The notes: generated by a model not told the origin, from the letters alone. A stretch of 64,000 nt of DNA from Candidatus Accumulibacter aalborgensis (GCF_900089955.1 NZ_FLQX01000111.1:62001-126000); one strand, 5' to 3'. Positions 25,321 through 34,073 are shown, counted from the first letter of the stretch. Translations and numbers: made by a program.

Positions 25321-25407
25321 TGGTGCCCAAGAGAGGAATCGAACCTCCACGGTGTTGCCACCACTAGGACCTGAACCTAGCGCGTCTACCAATTTCGCCA
25401 CCTGGGC
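25321..25407 (-). tRNA. tRNA-Leu (anticodon CAG)
   Basis: An 87-base cloverleaf with encoded CCA is read on the minus strand: acceptor GCCCAGG pairing with CTTGGGC, the D-arm GGCGAAATTGGTAGACGC, anticodon stem CTAGG/CCTAG around loop TTCAGGT, a long variable arm typical of tRNA-Leu, and T-arm GGTTCGATTCC. The anticodon CAG reads CUG leucine codons. Confidence 0.95.
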
Positions 25408-25425
25408 ATTTCCAGCGAAGGCCGA

Positions 25426-25453
25426 ATTCTATAGGAACATGAAGAAATGTCAA
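25426..25453 (-). promoter_or_regulatory. tRNA-Leu promoter overlapping the rnr start
   Basis: Minus-strand TTGACA (25448-25453) and TAGAAT (25426-25431, five of six matches) are 16 bases apart, about 20 bases upstream of the tRNA. The -35 box overlaps the ATG of the divergent rnr gene. Confidence 0.65.
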
Positions 25454-27618
25454 TAAATAAGCTATCGGCCGTCAGACGCCGCGACCCCTGTCTTGAGCGT
25501 GAATTGAAGAGATACGAACAGCCGCTGCCGTCGCGCGAATACATCCTGCAAACCCTGGAGGAGCAGGGCAAGCCGGTCAGCTTCGACGCCCTGGCTAGCC
25601 TGCTGGACATCCAGAAGCCCGAGTTGGACGCTTTTCAGCGCCGCCTGCGGGCAATGGAACGTGAAGCCCAGTTGCTGCGCACGCGCAAAGACTCGTACAT
25701 TCTGCCCGAACGCGCCAGCCTGATTGCCGGGCGGGTCGAGGGGCACCCCGATGGCTATGGCTTCCTGGTAGCCGATGACGGCAGCGACGATCTGTTTCTC
25801 GAAGCCCGGCAGATGTCCAAGGTCCTGCATCGTGACCGTGCCCTGGTACGCGTCGTCGGAATCGACCGCCGGGGGCGTCGTGAGGCGGTCATCGTCGAAG
25901 TTCTCGAACGGGCCAACAGCAGGGTCGTCGGCCGCGTCCTGGTCGAACATGGCATTACCCTGGTCGTACCCGAGAACCGGCGCATCAATCAGGATATCCT
26001 GGTGGCCCCGGACGGCACCAGCCATGCCAGGTCAGGTGAGGTGGTGATGGTCGAGATCATCGAGCAGCCGGACCGGCATGCGAAGCCGATCGGCCGCATC
26101 GTCGAGGTGCTCGGCAATTACGCTGACCCCGGCATGGAAATCGAGATCGCGCTGCGCAAGCACGAACTGCCTTTCGAGTTCTCGTCCGCCGCGCTGGCCG
26201 AAGCCGCAGCGCTGCCCGACACGCTGGCGCCGTCCGAATGGGAAGGCCGCACCGACTTGCGGGGCCTGCCACTGGTGACCATCGACGGCGAAACGGCGAG
26301 AGACTTCGATGACGCGGTTTTCGCCGAGAAAAAGGGGCGTGGCTGGCGACTGGTGGTGGCGATTGCCGACGTCAGTCACTATGTGCAGCCGGGAAGCGCA
26401 CTCGATCGCGAGGCAGGCGAGCGCGGCAACTCGATCTATTTCCCGCGCCGGGTCATTCCCATGTTGCCGGAAAAGCTCTCCAACGGCCTGTGTTCGCTGA
26501 ATCCCGACGTCGATCGCCTGGCCATGGTCTGCGACATGGACATCGATCAGAGCGGCGAAGTCACCGATTACCGTTTCTATCAGGCGGTCTTCCGCTCGCA
26601 GGCGCGTCTGACCTACGATCAGGTCTGGAACTGGCTCGCCGGCACGGCGCAGCCGGACAATGATCGGGACCTCCGCCTGCAGCCGCACCTGAAGACGCTC
26701 TACGCCCTCTTTCAGGTCTTGAGCCAGGCGCGCGACAAGCGCGGCGCCATCGATTTCGAAACGATCGAGACGATGATGGTGTTCAACGAACAGGGCAAGA
26801 TCGAGAAGATCGTCCCCACCTACCGCAACGACGCGCACCGCCTGATCGAGGAGTGCATGCTGGCCGCCAATGTGTGCGCCTCGGCGTTTCTCCAGGCGAA
26901 TCGGCAGCCGTGCCTGTTCCGGATTCACGAAGGCCCGACGCTGGAGAAGCTCGATGCCCTGCGCAACTTCCTCAAGGAGTTCGGCCTGGGCATGGGCGGC
27001 GGTGACGACCCGACGGCGAGCGACTATGCCGCTTTGCTGGACAGCATCAAGGACCGCCCGGATGCCCAGTTGCTGCAGACGGTGATGCTTCGCTCACTGC
27101 GCCAGGCGGTGTACAGCCCGGATAACGTCGGCCATTTCGGACTCTCGTATGAACATTACACGCACTTCACCTCGCCAATACGACGCTACCCCGACCTCCT
27201 GGTCCATCGCTCGATCAAGGCGCTGCTGACCGCGAGCCGCTACTCGCCAGGCCAATGGGACGATATCGGCCTGCACTGCTCGATGACCGAACGACGTGCC
27301 GACGAGGCGACGCGCGACGTGACCAACTGGCTGAAGTGTTACTACATGCGCGACCGAATCGGCGAGGAGTTTGCCGGCACGATTGCGGCAGTGGTCCCCT
27401 TTGGCGTCTTTGTCGCGCTCGACGACGTCTATGTCGAGGGTCTGGTGCATGTCTCGGAACTCGGCGAAGACTATTTCAAGTACGACGGCGTCAAGCACCA
27501 GATGCTGGGCGAGCGGAGCGCCAAACGCTTCCGCCTCGGCGACCGCCTGAACGTGAAACTGGTCAAGGCGGATCTCGAAACCGGACGAATCGACTTCGTC
27601 CCCGCCGAATCGACGTAA
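25447..27618 (+). CDS. rnr: Ribonuclease R
   Basis: The 723-residue 3'-5' exoribonuclease degrades structured RNA and acts in tmRNA quality control. It has an N-terminal winged-helix region (SREYILQTLEEQGKPVSFDALASLL), cold-shock-like domains, the RNB catalytic core (ETARDFDDAV with metal-binding Asp residues, HYVQPGSALDREAGERGNSIYFP, RRYPDLLVHRSIKALL) and a C-terminal S1 domain (GTIAAVVPFGVFVALDDVYVEGLVHVSEL). It lacks the long basic tail of the 813-residue E. coli enzyme. It is divergent from tRNA-Leu with promoter elements overlapping its start. Confidence 0.95.
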   Translation: MSINKLSAVRRRDPCLERELKRYEQPLPSREYILQTLEEQGKPVSFDALASLLDIQKPELDAFQRRLRAMEREAQLLRTRKDSYILPERASLIAGRVEGHPDGYGFLVADDGSDDLFLEARQMSKVLHRDRALVRVVGIDRRGRREAVIVEVLERANSRVVGRVLVEHGITLVVPENRRINQDILVAPDGTSHARSGEVVMVEIIEQPDRHAKPIGRIVEVLGNYADPGMEIEIALRKHELPFEFSSAALAEAAALPDTLAPSEWEGRTDLRGLPLVTIDGETARDFDDAVFAEKKGRGWRLVVAIADVSHYVQPGSALDREAGERGNSIYFPRRVIPMLPEKLSNGLCSLNPDVDRLAMVCDMDIDQSGEVTDYRFYQAVFRSQARLTYDQVWNWLAGTAQPDNDRDLRLQPHLKTLYALFQVLSQARDKRGAIDFETIETMMVFNEQGKIEKIVPTYRNDAHRLIEECMLAANVCASAFLQANRQPCLFRIHEGPTLEKLDALRNFLKEFGLGMGGGDDPTASDYAALLDSIKDRPDAQLLQTVMLRSLRQAVYSPDNVGHFGLSYEHYTHFTSPIRRYPDLLVHRSIKALLTASRYSPGQWDDIGLHCSMTERRADEATRDVTNWLKCYYMRDRIGEEFAGTIAAVVPFGVFVALDDVYVEGLVHVSELGEDYFKYDGVKHQMLGERSAKRFRLGDRLNVKLVKADLETGRIDFVPAEST

Positions 27619-27764
27619 ACCGGGACGCGGCTGCACGTCGAGCAGTCGCGCCGGTCAAGCGATGCGTTACGCCACAGTGACTTTCCTCTGGTAAGCTTCG
27701 GCACTCACGACCGACACCCTCCACACTCCGCAATTGGCGGAGCAACCAGAATGCACAATGCATC

Positions 27765-28436
27765 ATGAGTGATCATCGCTATACGTCGGCGGACATTGCC
27801 GTTATCGAGCGGGTGATCCGCGAGCGGCGCGATATTCGGCACTTCGTTCCCGGACAACTGCCCGCCGGCCTGCTTGGCCGCCTGCTCGACGCGGCCCATC
27901 TCGGCCCGTCGGTGGGCTACATGCAGCCGTGGCGCTTCATACGCGTCGTCAGCAGCGAAACGCGCGAGTCCTTGTGGCGTCTCGTCGATAGTGAGCGGGA
28001 GGCAACCGCCGCCAGCCTGCCAACACGCGCGGCAGACTTCCTCAAACTGAAGATCGACGGCATTCGCGAGGCCGCCGAAGTGCTGGTGGTGGCGCTGATG
28101 CCGGGCCGCGAAGCGCACATCTTCGGCCGCCGGACGCTGCCTGAAATGGATCTGGCGTCAACCGCCTGCGCGATCCAGAATATGTGGCTGCTGGCCCGCG
28201 CCGAGGGCATTGGTCTCGGCTGGGTGTCGTTCTTCGACCCCGATGCGGTCGGCGTCTTGCTGGAGATGCCGCCTGGCAGCCGCGCAATAGCCATTCTCTG
28301 CCTCGGTCCGGTCGCCGAGTTTCCGGCCGCTCCGGTCCTCGAATCGCAGGGCTGGGGCCATCGCTTGCCGATGCACGAAGTTCTCTTCGAGGATCGCTGG
28401 CGGGCGGGCGCCGTGGGGACGCCAACCGCTTACTGA
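27765..28436 (+). CDS. bluB: 5,6-dimethylbenzimidazole synthase
   Basis: The 223-residue nitroreductase-fold protein matches BluB, which cleaves FMNH2 with oxygen to make the lower ligand of cobalamin. Diagnostic parts are RRDIRHFVPGQLP, HLGPSVGYMQPWRFI (about residues 45-59), GRRTLPEMDLASTACAIQNMWLLARAEGIGLGWVS (read in two pieces here) and the late GWGHRLP. Cobalamin is required by methylmalonyl-CoA mutase, so it fits metabolically with the nearby decarboxylase. It is a single gene followed by the acyl-ligase fusion 24 bases downstream. Confidence 0.9.
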   Translation: MSDHRYTSADIAVIERVIRERRDIRHFVPGQLPAGLLGRLLDAAHLGPSVGYMQPWRFIRVVSSETRESLWRLVDSEREATAASLPTRAADFLKLKIDGIREAAEVLVVALMPGREAHIFGRRTLPEMDLASTACAIQNMWLLARAEGIGLGWVSFFDPDAVGVLLEMPPGSRAIAILCLGPVAEFPAAPVLESQGWGHRLPMHEVLFEDRWRAGAVGTPTAY

Positions 28437-28460
28437 CCTCGGCGGCGAAAGAACCTTGGT

Positions 28461-31298
28461 ATGATGACAGGAGAGGCGAGGCAGGCAGCAGGCGAGGAAA
28501 CCTCGCCGGAAGTCGCGGTAAGATTGCTGCGGGTGGTCACGGCAATGGTCGAGGAGACCCGGCCGGGACGCGCGGGTCGGGTGAGCCTGGCCAGCCATCT
28601 CGAGCGGGATCTGAGCCTGGACAGCCTGGCACGCGTCGAACTCCTGCTGCGTGTGGGCAGCGAGTTTGGTACTTCGCTGCCCAACGCCGCGCTCGCCGAG
28701 GCCGAAACGCCGCGCGACCTGCTGCGTTTCATCGCCCAGGCTGCCGGGCTGGAGGATTTCCCGGCGGCGCCCGTCGAGTTGGCTTCTCCCGCCGTGCTGA
28801 CCAGCTTTCCTAGCCAGGCGGCGACGCTCGTCGAAGTCCTCGAATGGCATGCCGAACACCATGCCCAGCGCACGCACGTGCTGCTCTACGGCAATGCGGG
28901 CGGCGAGCAGGGCGCGTTTCGGGCCGTGGCGATCACCTACGCCGACTTGCTCGCACGGTCGCGCCGCGTCGCCACGGGACTGGTGGCGCGTGGCCTGCGA
29001 CCGCGGCAAGCGGTCGCCCTGATGCTGCCCACCGGGAGCGACTATCTGACCAGCTTTTTCGGCGTGATGCTCGCTGGCGGCATTCCCGTGCCGATCTATC
29101 CGCCCGCCCGACTGGCGCAACTCGAAGACCACTTGCGCCGGCACGCGCGCATCCTGGCCAACGCCGAAGCGGTGTTCATCATCACCGTGCCGCAAGCGAA
29201 AGGAGTTGCCGCCTTGCTGCGTGCCGAGGCACCGGCGCTGAGCGATGTCGTCACCCCGGAAGAGCTCGATGGCGAAGCGATGACCCTGCTCTACCGAGCA
29301 GCCGCCGACGACATCGCTTTCCTGCAATACACCTCAGGCAGCACCGGCGACCCGAAGGGCGTGGTGCTCAGCCACGCCAATCTGCTCGCCAACCTGCGCG
29401 CCATGGGCGAGGCCATCGAGGTGACCAGCGACGATGTCTTCGTCTCATGGCTGCCGCTCTATCACGACATGGGACTGATCGGCGCCTGGTTCGGGTCGCT
29501 TTACTTCGGCATGCGACTAGTGCTGATGTCGCCGCTTGACTTTCTCGCGCGACCGGCGCGCTGGCTGCGCGCCATCTCGCATCATCGCGGCACGCTCTCG
29601 CCGGCGCCCAACTTCGCCTATGACCTGTGCGCCAGGAAGCTCGCCGACGCCGACCTGCAGGGGCTCGACCTGTCTTCCTGGCGCCTGGCGCTGAACGGCG
29701 CCGAACCGGTGAGTCCGGCAACGCTGCAAGCCTTCGCCGAGCGCTTCGCGCCCTACGGCCTGCACACCGAGGCGATGACGCCGGTCTATGGCCTGGCCGA
29801 GTGCTCGGTCGGCCTGGCCTTCCCGCCACTTCGGCGTGGCCCGCGCATCGACCGCATCCAGAGGGCAGCCCTGGTTGACCGCAAATGCGCGCTGCCCGCT
29901 GCCGGCGATGAAGCGGATGCGGTGTCCGTTCCCGCCTGCGGTCGCGTCTTGCCGCGGCACGAGATTCGCCTGGTTGATGAGCAGGGCTGCGAAGTGCCGG
30001 ACCGACGCGTCGGGCGCCTGCAGTTTCGCGGCCCCTCGGCCACCGCAGGTTACTACCACAACCCGGTAGCAACACAGGCCCTGTTTCAGGAGGGATGGCT
30101 GGACTCGGGCGATTTCGCCTATACCGTCGCCGGTGAGATCTATCTGACCGGCCGCGTCAAGGATCTGATCATCCGCGGCGGGCGTAACCTCTATCCTTAC
30201 GAACTCGAACAGGCGGTCGGCCAGATTCCCGGCGTACGCCGCGGCTGCGTCGCCGTGTTCGCCAGCCGCGACCCGGTCAAGGCCACCGAGCGGCTGGTGG
30301 TGATGGCCGAAACGCGCGTGGAAAACGAGGACCAGCGGGAGGCTCTGCGACAGCAGATCAACGCCGCCGCCGTCGAGGCCGTCGGCATGCCGGCCGACGA
30401 GATCGTTCTGGCACCGCTCAATTCGGTGCTCAAGACTTCCAGCGGCAAGATCCGTCGCAATGCCACGCGCAACGCTTTCGAGCGCGGTCTGATCGGCGCA
30501 CGCGCGCTGCCTGCCCGGCAGCAGATGCTGCGCCTGGCCGCCGCCGCGCTGCGCGCGCGCCTGACCGAGGCGGCGCAACGGGTCGCCAGACGAATCTACG
30601 GCACCTGGTGCTGGGCCGTTTTCCTGCTCGTCAGCGTGCCGGTTGCCGGACTGGTCGTCCTGCTGCGCGCGCCAGCGATCGGCCGCTGCGTCGTCCATCA
30701 CGCGGCGCGAATCTTCCTGGCACTGACCGGCATGCGCCTCTGCCCCACTCCCCTGACGGCTCTGCCGACGACGCCGCACCTGCTGCTGGTCAACCACTGC
30801 AGCTACCTCGATACTCTGGCTCTGTGCGCCACGCTCCCGCCAACGCAGGCCTACTGCTTTGTCGCCAAACGCGAGTTCGTCGCGCAGCCGGTGATGCACG
30901 CCATCCTGCGCGCGCTCGGCACGCTGTTCGTCGAACGCTTCGAGGCATCGAGAAGCGCCGAAGACGTGGACGAAATCGTCGCCGCGCTCGGGCAAGGTCA
31001 ACGCGTGGCCATTTTCCCCGAGGGCACCTTCTCGCGAGAAGCCGGCCTCAAACCCTTCCGGATGGGCGCTTTCGTCGCCGCAGCGCGCGCCGGAGTGCCA
31101 ATCCAGGTCGGCGGTCTGCGCGGGACGCGCAGCGTTCTGCGCGACAAGACCTGGCTGCCGAGACACGGGCACTTGGCTTTCGAACTCGGGGCAGTACTGG
31201 TCCCGGAGGGTGACGACTGGGCTGCGGCGGTCCGGCTACGTGATGCCACCCGCCGGGAGATGCTGCAACTCTGCGGGGAACACGATCTGGAACGGTGA
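28461..31298 (+). CDS. ACP - acyl-adenylating ligase - PlsC acyltransferase fusion
   Basis: The 945-residue protein has three parts. Residues about 15-95 are an acyl carrier domain with the phosphopantetheine Ser55 in LSLDSLARVEL. Residues about 120-690 are an AMP-binding fatty-acyl ligase of the FAAL/FadD32 kind: QYTSGSTGDPKGV near 291, SWLPLYHDMGLIG, YGLAECSVGL, SGDFAYTV, LKTSSGKIRRNATR. Residues about 760-930 are a PlsC acyltransferase: NHCSYLD (HX4D) near 779 and FPEGTFSR near 852, after a hydrophobic anchor (about 712-735). It likely activates a fatty acid, loads it on its own ACP and transfers it to a glycerolipid-like acceptor. Unusual gene, clear domains. Confidence 0.85.
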   Translation: MMTGEARQAAGEETSPEVAVRLLRVVTAMVEETRPGRAGRVSLASHLERDLSLDSLARVELLLRVGSEFGTSLPNAALAEAETPRDLLRFIAQAAGLEDFPAAPVELASPAVLTSFPSQAATLVEVLEWHAEHHAQRTHVLLYGNAGGEQGAFRAVAITYADLLARSRRVATGLVARGLRPRQAVALMLPTGSDYLTSFFGVMLAGGIPVPIYPPARLAQLEDHLRRHARILANAEAVFIITVPQAKGVAALLRAEAPALSDVVTPEELDGEAMTLLYRAAADDIAFLQYTSGSTGDPKGVVLSHANLLANLRAMGEAIEVTSDDVFVSWLPLYHDMGLIGAWFGSLYFGMRLVLMSPLDFLARPARWLRAISHHRGTLSPAPNFAYDLCARKLADADLQGLDLSSWRLALNGAEPVSPATLQAFAERFAPYGLHTEAMTPVYGLAECSVGLAFPPLRRGPRIDRIQRAALVDRKCALPAAGDEADAVSVPACGRVLPRHEIRLVDEQGCEVPDRRVGRLQFRGPSATAGYYHNPVATQALFQEGWLDSGDFAYTVAGEIYLTGRVKDLIIRGGRNLYPYELEQAVGQIPGVRRGCVAVFASRDPVKATERLVVMAETRVENEDQREALRQQINAAAVEAVGMPADEIVLAPLNSVLKTSSGKIRRNATRNAFERGLIGARALPARQQMLRLAAAALRARLTEAAQRVARRIYGTWCWAVFLLVSVPVAGLVVLLRAPAIGRCVVHHAARIFLALTGMRLCPTPLTALPTTPHLLLVNHCSYLDTLALCATLPPTQAYCFVAKREFVAQPVMHAILRALGTLFVERFEASRSAEDVDEIVAALGQGQRVAIFPEGTFSREAGLKPFRMGAFVAAARAGVPIQVGGLRGTRSVLRDKTWLPRHGHLAFELGAVLVPEGDDWAAAVRLRDATRREMLQLCGEHDLER

Positions 31299-31411
31299 CG
31301 GCGATCAGGCGGCGCTGAGGCCTGTTTCGAGGCACTACTCCTGGTCGCTGGCACAGGTGGCGATCTGTGTGGTCAGCATAGGCTTGGCGCTGGTCAAGGT
31401 AATCTCGACCG

Positions 31412-31678
31412 CTATGCTGTGTTCAGTTCTTCGCGCAGCACTTTGCGCAGCGTCGCCACCGTAATTGGCTTGTCCTCGGCTTCCTTGCTCGCCGCATCGT
31501 CCACCACAGCACGTAGTGCCGTGTTGATCATTGTCTGGTATCCCGCACCCAGCGCCTCTGCCCGCGCTCGAAAGAACTCGATGACTTCGTCGTCAAGCAT
31601 GATCGTGATGCGGGTCTTCCCCGTTGAGGGGATGACCGCACCCCGCTTGCCATTGCTGAAATCATATTCCTTACGCAT
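31412..31678 (-). CDS. brnA: BrnA antitoxin
   Basis: The 88-residue protein matches the BrnA family: an N-terminal acidic/charged arm, then KTRITIMLDDEVIEFFRARAEALGAGYQTMINTALR, a ribbon-helix-helix DNA-binding region (quoted in part: ITIMLDDEVIEFF, GYQTMINTALR). It neutralises BrnT and represses the operon. It starts eight bases inside the end of brnT, the normal BrnT-BrnA order with coupled translation. Confidence 0.85.
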   Translation of the reverse strand: MRKEYDFSNGKRGAVIPSTGKTRITIMLDDEVIEFFRARAEALGAGYQTMINTALRAVVDDAASKEAEDKPITVATLRKVLREELNTA

Positions 31679-31937
31679 CGTATTGCTCCGCTTCGCCTTT
31701 GCTGGCCTTACGCGCAGAGATCAGCCGGGTTCGGCTCTCGCGCGGTGAATGGACGACGACCAGGACCCGTCCGAGTGCGTCCATGCCCAGCGTTACGAAG
31801 CGCTGCTCTCCCTCTGCGTCAGGATCTTCGATGGTGACAGCCATCGGGTCACGCAGTGCTTGCTCGGCATGGGCGAAGCTGACCTTGTGTTTGGCCAGAT
31901 TGGACTTGGCCTTGGCTGGGTCGAACTCAATGTCCAT
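31671..31937 (-). CDS. brnT: BrnT ribonuclease toxin
   Basis: The 88-residue protein has the BrnT pattern: FDPAKAKSNLAKHKVSFAHA, then DPMAVTIED, EQRFVTLGMDALGRVLVVVHS and the catalytic-site C-terminus RLISARKASKGEAEQY. BrnT is a RelE-fold RNase that stops translation under stress. It is the first gene of a two-gene leftward operon with brnA; a likely promoter and operator lie directly upstream, so close that the transcript may have almost no leader. Confidence 0.88.
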   Translation of the reverse strand: MDIEFDPAKAKSNLAKHKVSFAHAEQALRDPMAVTIEDPDAEGEQRFVTLGMDALGRVLVVVHSPRESRTRLISARKASKGEAEQYDA

Positions 31938-31945
31938 CGGCGTAT

Positions 31946-31964
31946 TATGCGTATATTATGCATA
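31946..31964 (-). promoter_or_regulatory. Putative brnTA operator/promoter
   Basis: Inverted half-sites TATGC.TA and TA.GCATA (31946-31964) sit between a minus-strand TTGACT (31966-31971, near-perfect -35) and a weak -10 (TAATAC, 31942-31947). Ribbon-helix-helix antitoxins such as BrnA bind short palindromes of this type. The implied start site is at or near the brnT ATG. Confidence 0.45.
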
Positions 31965-32095
31965 TAGTCAATCGCGACGAACTGCTGAATCGGTTACTGG
32001 GCTGATCGGATCGGAGGTAACCGAAGTCGCCGGCCGCTGTCCCTTCGTTGTTCGAGTTCAGACCGGATCCGTGGCACGGCCGCGGCCAATCCAGT

Positions 32096-32119
32096 AGGGG
32101 CGCAGCATGCTGCGCCCCT
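32096..32119. repeat. 24-base perfect palindrome
   Basis: AGGGGCGCAGCATGCTGCG followed by CCCCT is self-complementary over its full length with GCATGC at the centre. A related palindrome with the same centre lies at 34125-34142. This looks like a repeated extragenic palindromic element. Confidence 0.6.
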
Positions 32120-32125
32120 GCAAGC

Positions 32126-32272
32126 CTACGCGATCGTCAGCGTCCGCACGCTGCCAGTGACGGTACCGTTGCCATTGCGCACGCGGGTCCTGAGCTTCAC
32201 GCTCTGCCCGACCGAGAAAGGCCCGATCGCGTTGCCGCTGGGGTCGGCGGCGATGCTGTGGGTTCGCGTCCC
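32126..32272 (-). pseudogene. C-terminal relic of an unknown gene
   Basis: On the minus strand 48 codons end in TAG and read as a protein tail with IAADPSGNAIGPFSVGQSV and RTRVRNGNGTVTGSVRTLTIA, a repetitive beta-rich style seen at the ends of surface or Ig-like proteins. The frame is cut upstream by a TGA inside a sequence resembling the GTTGGGGT/ACCCCAAC repeat at 57165-57189. I infer a relic truncated by rearrangement; the family is not identified. Confidence 0.45.
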
Positions 32273-32410
32273 TCACCCCAACGAGCTTTAGCCCTCGCCT
32301 TTAGCCCTACGCAGGTGACCACCTCGCCTTTGCGGGTCATCAAGGGAACTGCAAGGGCTGCCAGTCGTATGATATGCTCGCAAGGTATCCAACAACAACG
32401 AGGAGGGATC

Positions 32411-33142
32411 ATGTCCACGTCACACGCTACGCCCTTTCGACGCACCTTGCCCACAGGGGTACTTTGCATCAGCGCTCTACTAAGCGCATGCGCCACACCC
32501 TATAGCGAGGCGCCACTGGCGACCAACTTCGCGACCACCAAACAGCCCAAGCTACAGGCAGGGGCGCACTGGAACGTCATCGCAGGCAGCGCTGCAGAGA
32601 CGCTGATCGCCTCGCTCAAGACTGGCCGTGGATGCCTCGCGCCAGCCCCCGAGTGCACACGGGTTTACGTGCAACCGCCGGCTGATCAGTCCGCTTTTGC
32701 GCAGGCCTTCCGCACCGCTTTCGTGACTGCACTGGTCAATGCCGGCATGCCTGTCGCCCGCAATCCCGCCGGCGCGACCCAGATCGATACTGACATCCAG
32801 GTGGTGAAATTCTCGCCGAAACGCCCGGACGGGCAGTTTGCCAGCGCAACCGTGCTCTACGCAGGCCTCTGGGGCCTGTCCGGTGTGTGGGAGAATGCCT
32901 CTCCCGGCGCTGCCGGCGCACTGGCTTTTGGCGTCTTGGACACCTGGCGCTGGATGACTTCCGAATTCGCGTCCGGACCCACGCCGCAGCTTGAAGTGAT
33001 CGTTACCGTCTCCGCCAGCGCCGGCGGCCAATACCTCGGCCGCGCGACAAACGTCTATTACGTCGCCGATGGAGACGCTCTGCTGTACGTCCAGCCTCAG
33101 CCGCCGGCGCTCTACAGCATCGCGGTCACCGGAGGTCAATGA
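32411..33142 (+). CDS. Putative lipoprotein of unknown function
   Basis: The 243-residue protein has a lipoprotein signal with lipobox LLSAC (Cys27) and a strong AGGAGGG ribosome-binding site ahead of the ATG. The mature part has residues such as RVYVQPPADQSAFAQAFRTAFVTALVNAGMPV (read in part: AFRTAFVTALVNAGM), suggestive of an outer-membrane or periplasmic alpha/beta fold, and a hydrophobic ATVLYAGLWGLSGVW segment. It overlaps the FlgO-like gene at its stop, so both are coexpressed and probably act together. I do not recognise the family. Confidence 0.75.
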   Translation: MSTSHATPFRRTLPTGVLCISALLSACATPYSEAPLATNFATTKQPKLQAGAHWNVIAGSAAETLIASLKTGRGCLAPAPECTRVYVQPPADQSAFAQAFRTAFVTALVNAGMPVARNPAGATQIDTDIQVVKFSPKRPDGQFASATVLYAGLWGLSGVWENASPGAAGALAFGVLDTWRWMTSEFASGPTPQLEVIVTVSASAGGQYLGRATNVYYVADGDALLYVQPQPPALYSIAVTGGQ

Positions 33143-33696
33143 TGATCAAGCCTTTGCTGCTTGCTGGTGCCCTGTCTATCGGTCTCCTGTCCGGCTGTGC
33201 GACCGACGCCAATCGTGTGCCGGAGATCACCTACGAAGCCGCGGCCAACAGTCCCTTTGTTGCTACCAATTACCGGGCGGCAGATGCGCTGATCAGCCAA
33301 TTCCGGGCATCTCCCGATGGTGGCCCGCTGATCGTCGCTACCGTGGTCAATATCGACGCGCTCGACCAGTCGTCAACGCTCGGGCGCCTAATCTCCGAGC
33401 AAGTCTCGGCGCGATTTTCCCAGCGTGGCTGGGCGATGGTCGAGATGAAATTCCGCAGTGCCGTTTACATGAAGCGAGGTGAAGGCGAACTCATCCTGAC
33501 CCGCGAAATAGGTGAGGTTGCCCGACTGAACAAAGCTCAGGCGGTCATCCTTGGAAGCTATGGTGTCAGCGGCACGGTGGTTTTCATCAACATGAAGATC
33601 GTCCAGCCCGGCAGCAACATCGTCGTTGCCGCCTACGATTACGTTCTGCCCTACAACAACGAGATACGCAGCATGCTCGTGCGTAGCACCAGGTAG
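33139..33696 (+). CDS. FlgO-family outer-membrane lipoprotein
   Basis: The 185-residue lipoprotein (lipobox LLSGC, Cys20) has a FlgO-like domain: NYRAADALISQF, PLIVATVVNIDALDQSSTLG, LISEQVSARFSQRGWAMVEM, and KAQAVILGSYGVSGTVVFINMKI. FlgO proteins contribute to outer-membrane stability and motility in Vibrio; no flagellar genes are near, so the role here is open. ATG 33139 overlaps the previous stop; the next codon, also ATG (33142), is equally possible and better spaced from GGAGG. A UUCG-loop terminator follows. Confidence 0.82.
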   Translation: MMIKPLLLAGALSIGLLSGCATDANRVPEITYEAAANSPFVATNYRAADALISQFRASPDGGPLIVATVVNIDALDQSSTLGRLISEQVSARFSQRGWAMVEMKFRSAVYMKRGEGELILTREIGEVARLNKAQAVILGSYGVSGTVVFINMKIVQPGSNIVVAAYDYVLPYNNEIRSMLVRSTR

Positions 33697-33728
33697 CCTC
33701 CCGACCACACCAAACCTCGATTTGCAAC

Positions 33729-33752
33729 AAGCCGCCTTCGGGCGGCTTTTTT
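33729..33752 (+). terminator. Intrinsic terminator after the FlgO-like gene
   Basis: Perfect eight-pair stem AAGCCGCC/GGCGGCTT closed by a TTCG tetraloop and followed by a T run. Confidence 0.9.
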
Positions 33753-34021
33753 CCGCACCCGGGGTCACAAACACACGGGGTCTTGAATCATGCATTAGGC
33801 ATCGCGTTTCAGCGATCTCCGTGACGGGACGGTGTATTTCGGCGATCGTCGCATACAGATCGAGTGGCGCGCTGAGGTAGAAGAGGCAGTTGCGGGGAAT
33901 TCGAAGATGACGACGAGGTGGTCCTGAGTCATGGGCGGAAGGAAATCAAAGGGCGCACCGGCCCCGAAATGGATGGACCAGAGTGCGCCCGGATCAGCAA
34001 ACTCTCAGCGGGGCAAGCGCC

Positions 34022-34073
34022 AAACGGTCATGACTTCTCAAGACACGCCAAATCATGAAAGTCATGACCGTTT
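34022..34073. repeat. 15-bp perfect inverted repeat with 22-base spacer
   Basis: AAACGGTCATGACTT at 34022-34036 is exactly complementary to 34059-34073. The arms themselves contain the palindrome TCATGA. It may be a transposon-end remnant, regulator site or extragenic hairpin; no transposase is nearby. Confidence 0.55.

Noticed and set aside
29517-31172. A 551-codon minus-strand frame opposite the ACP-ligase-PlsC gene
   Set aside because: Antisense shadow; the opposite strand carries three recognisable domains.
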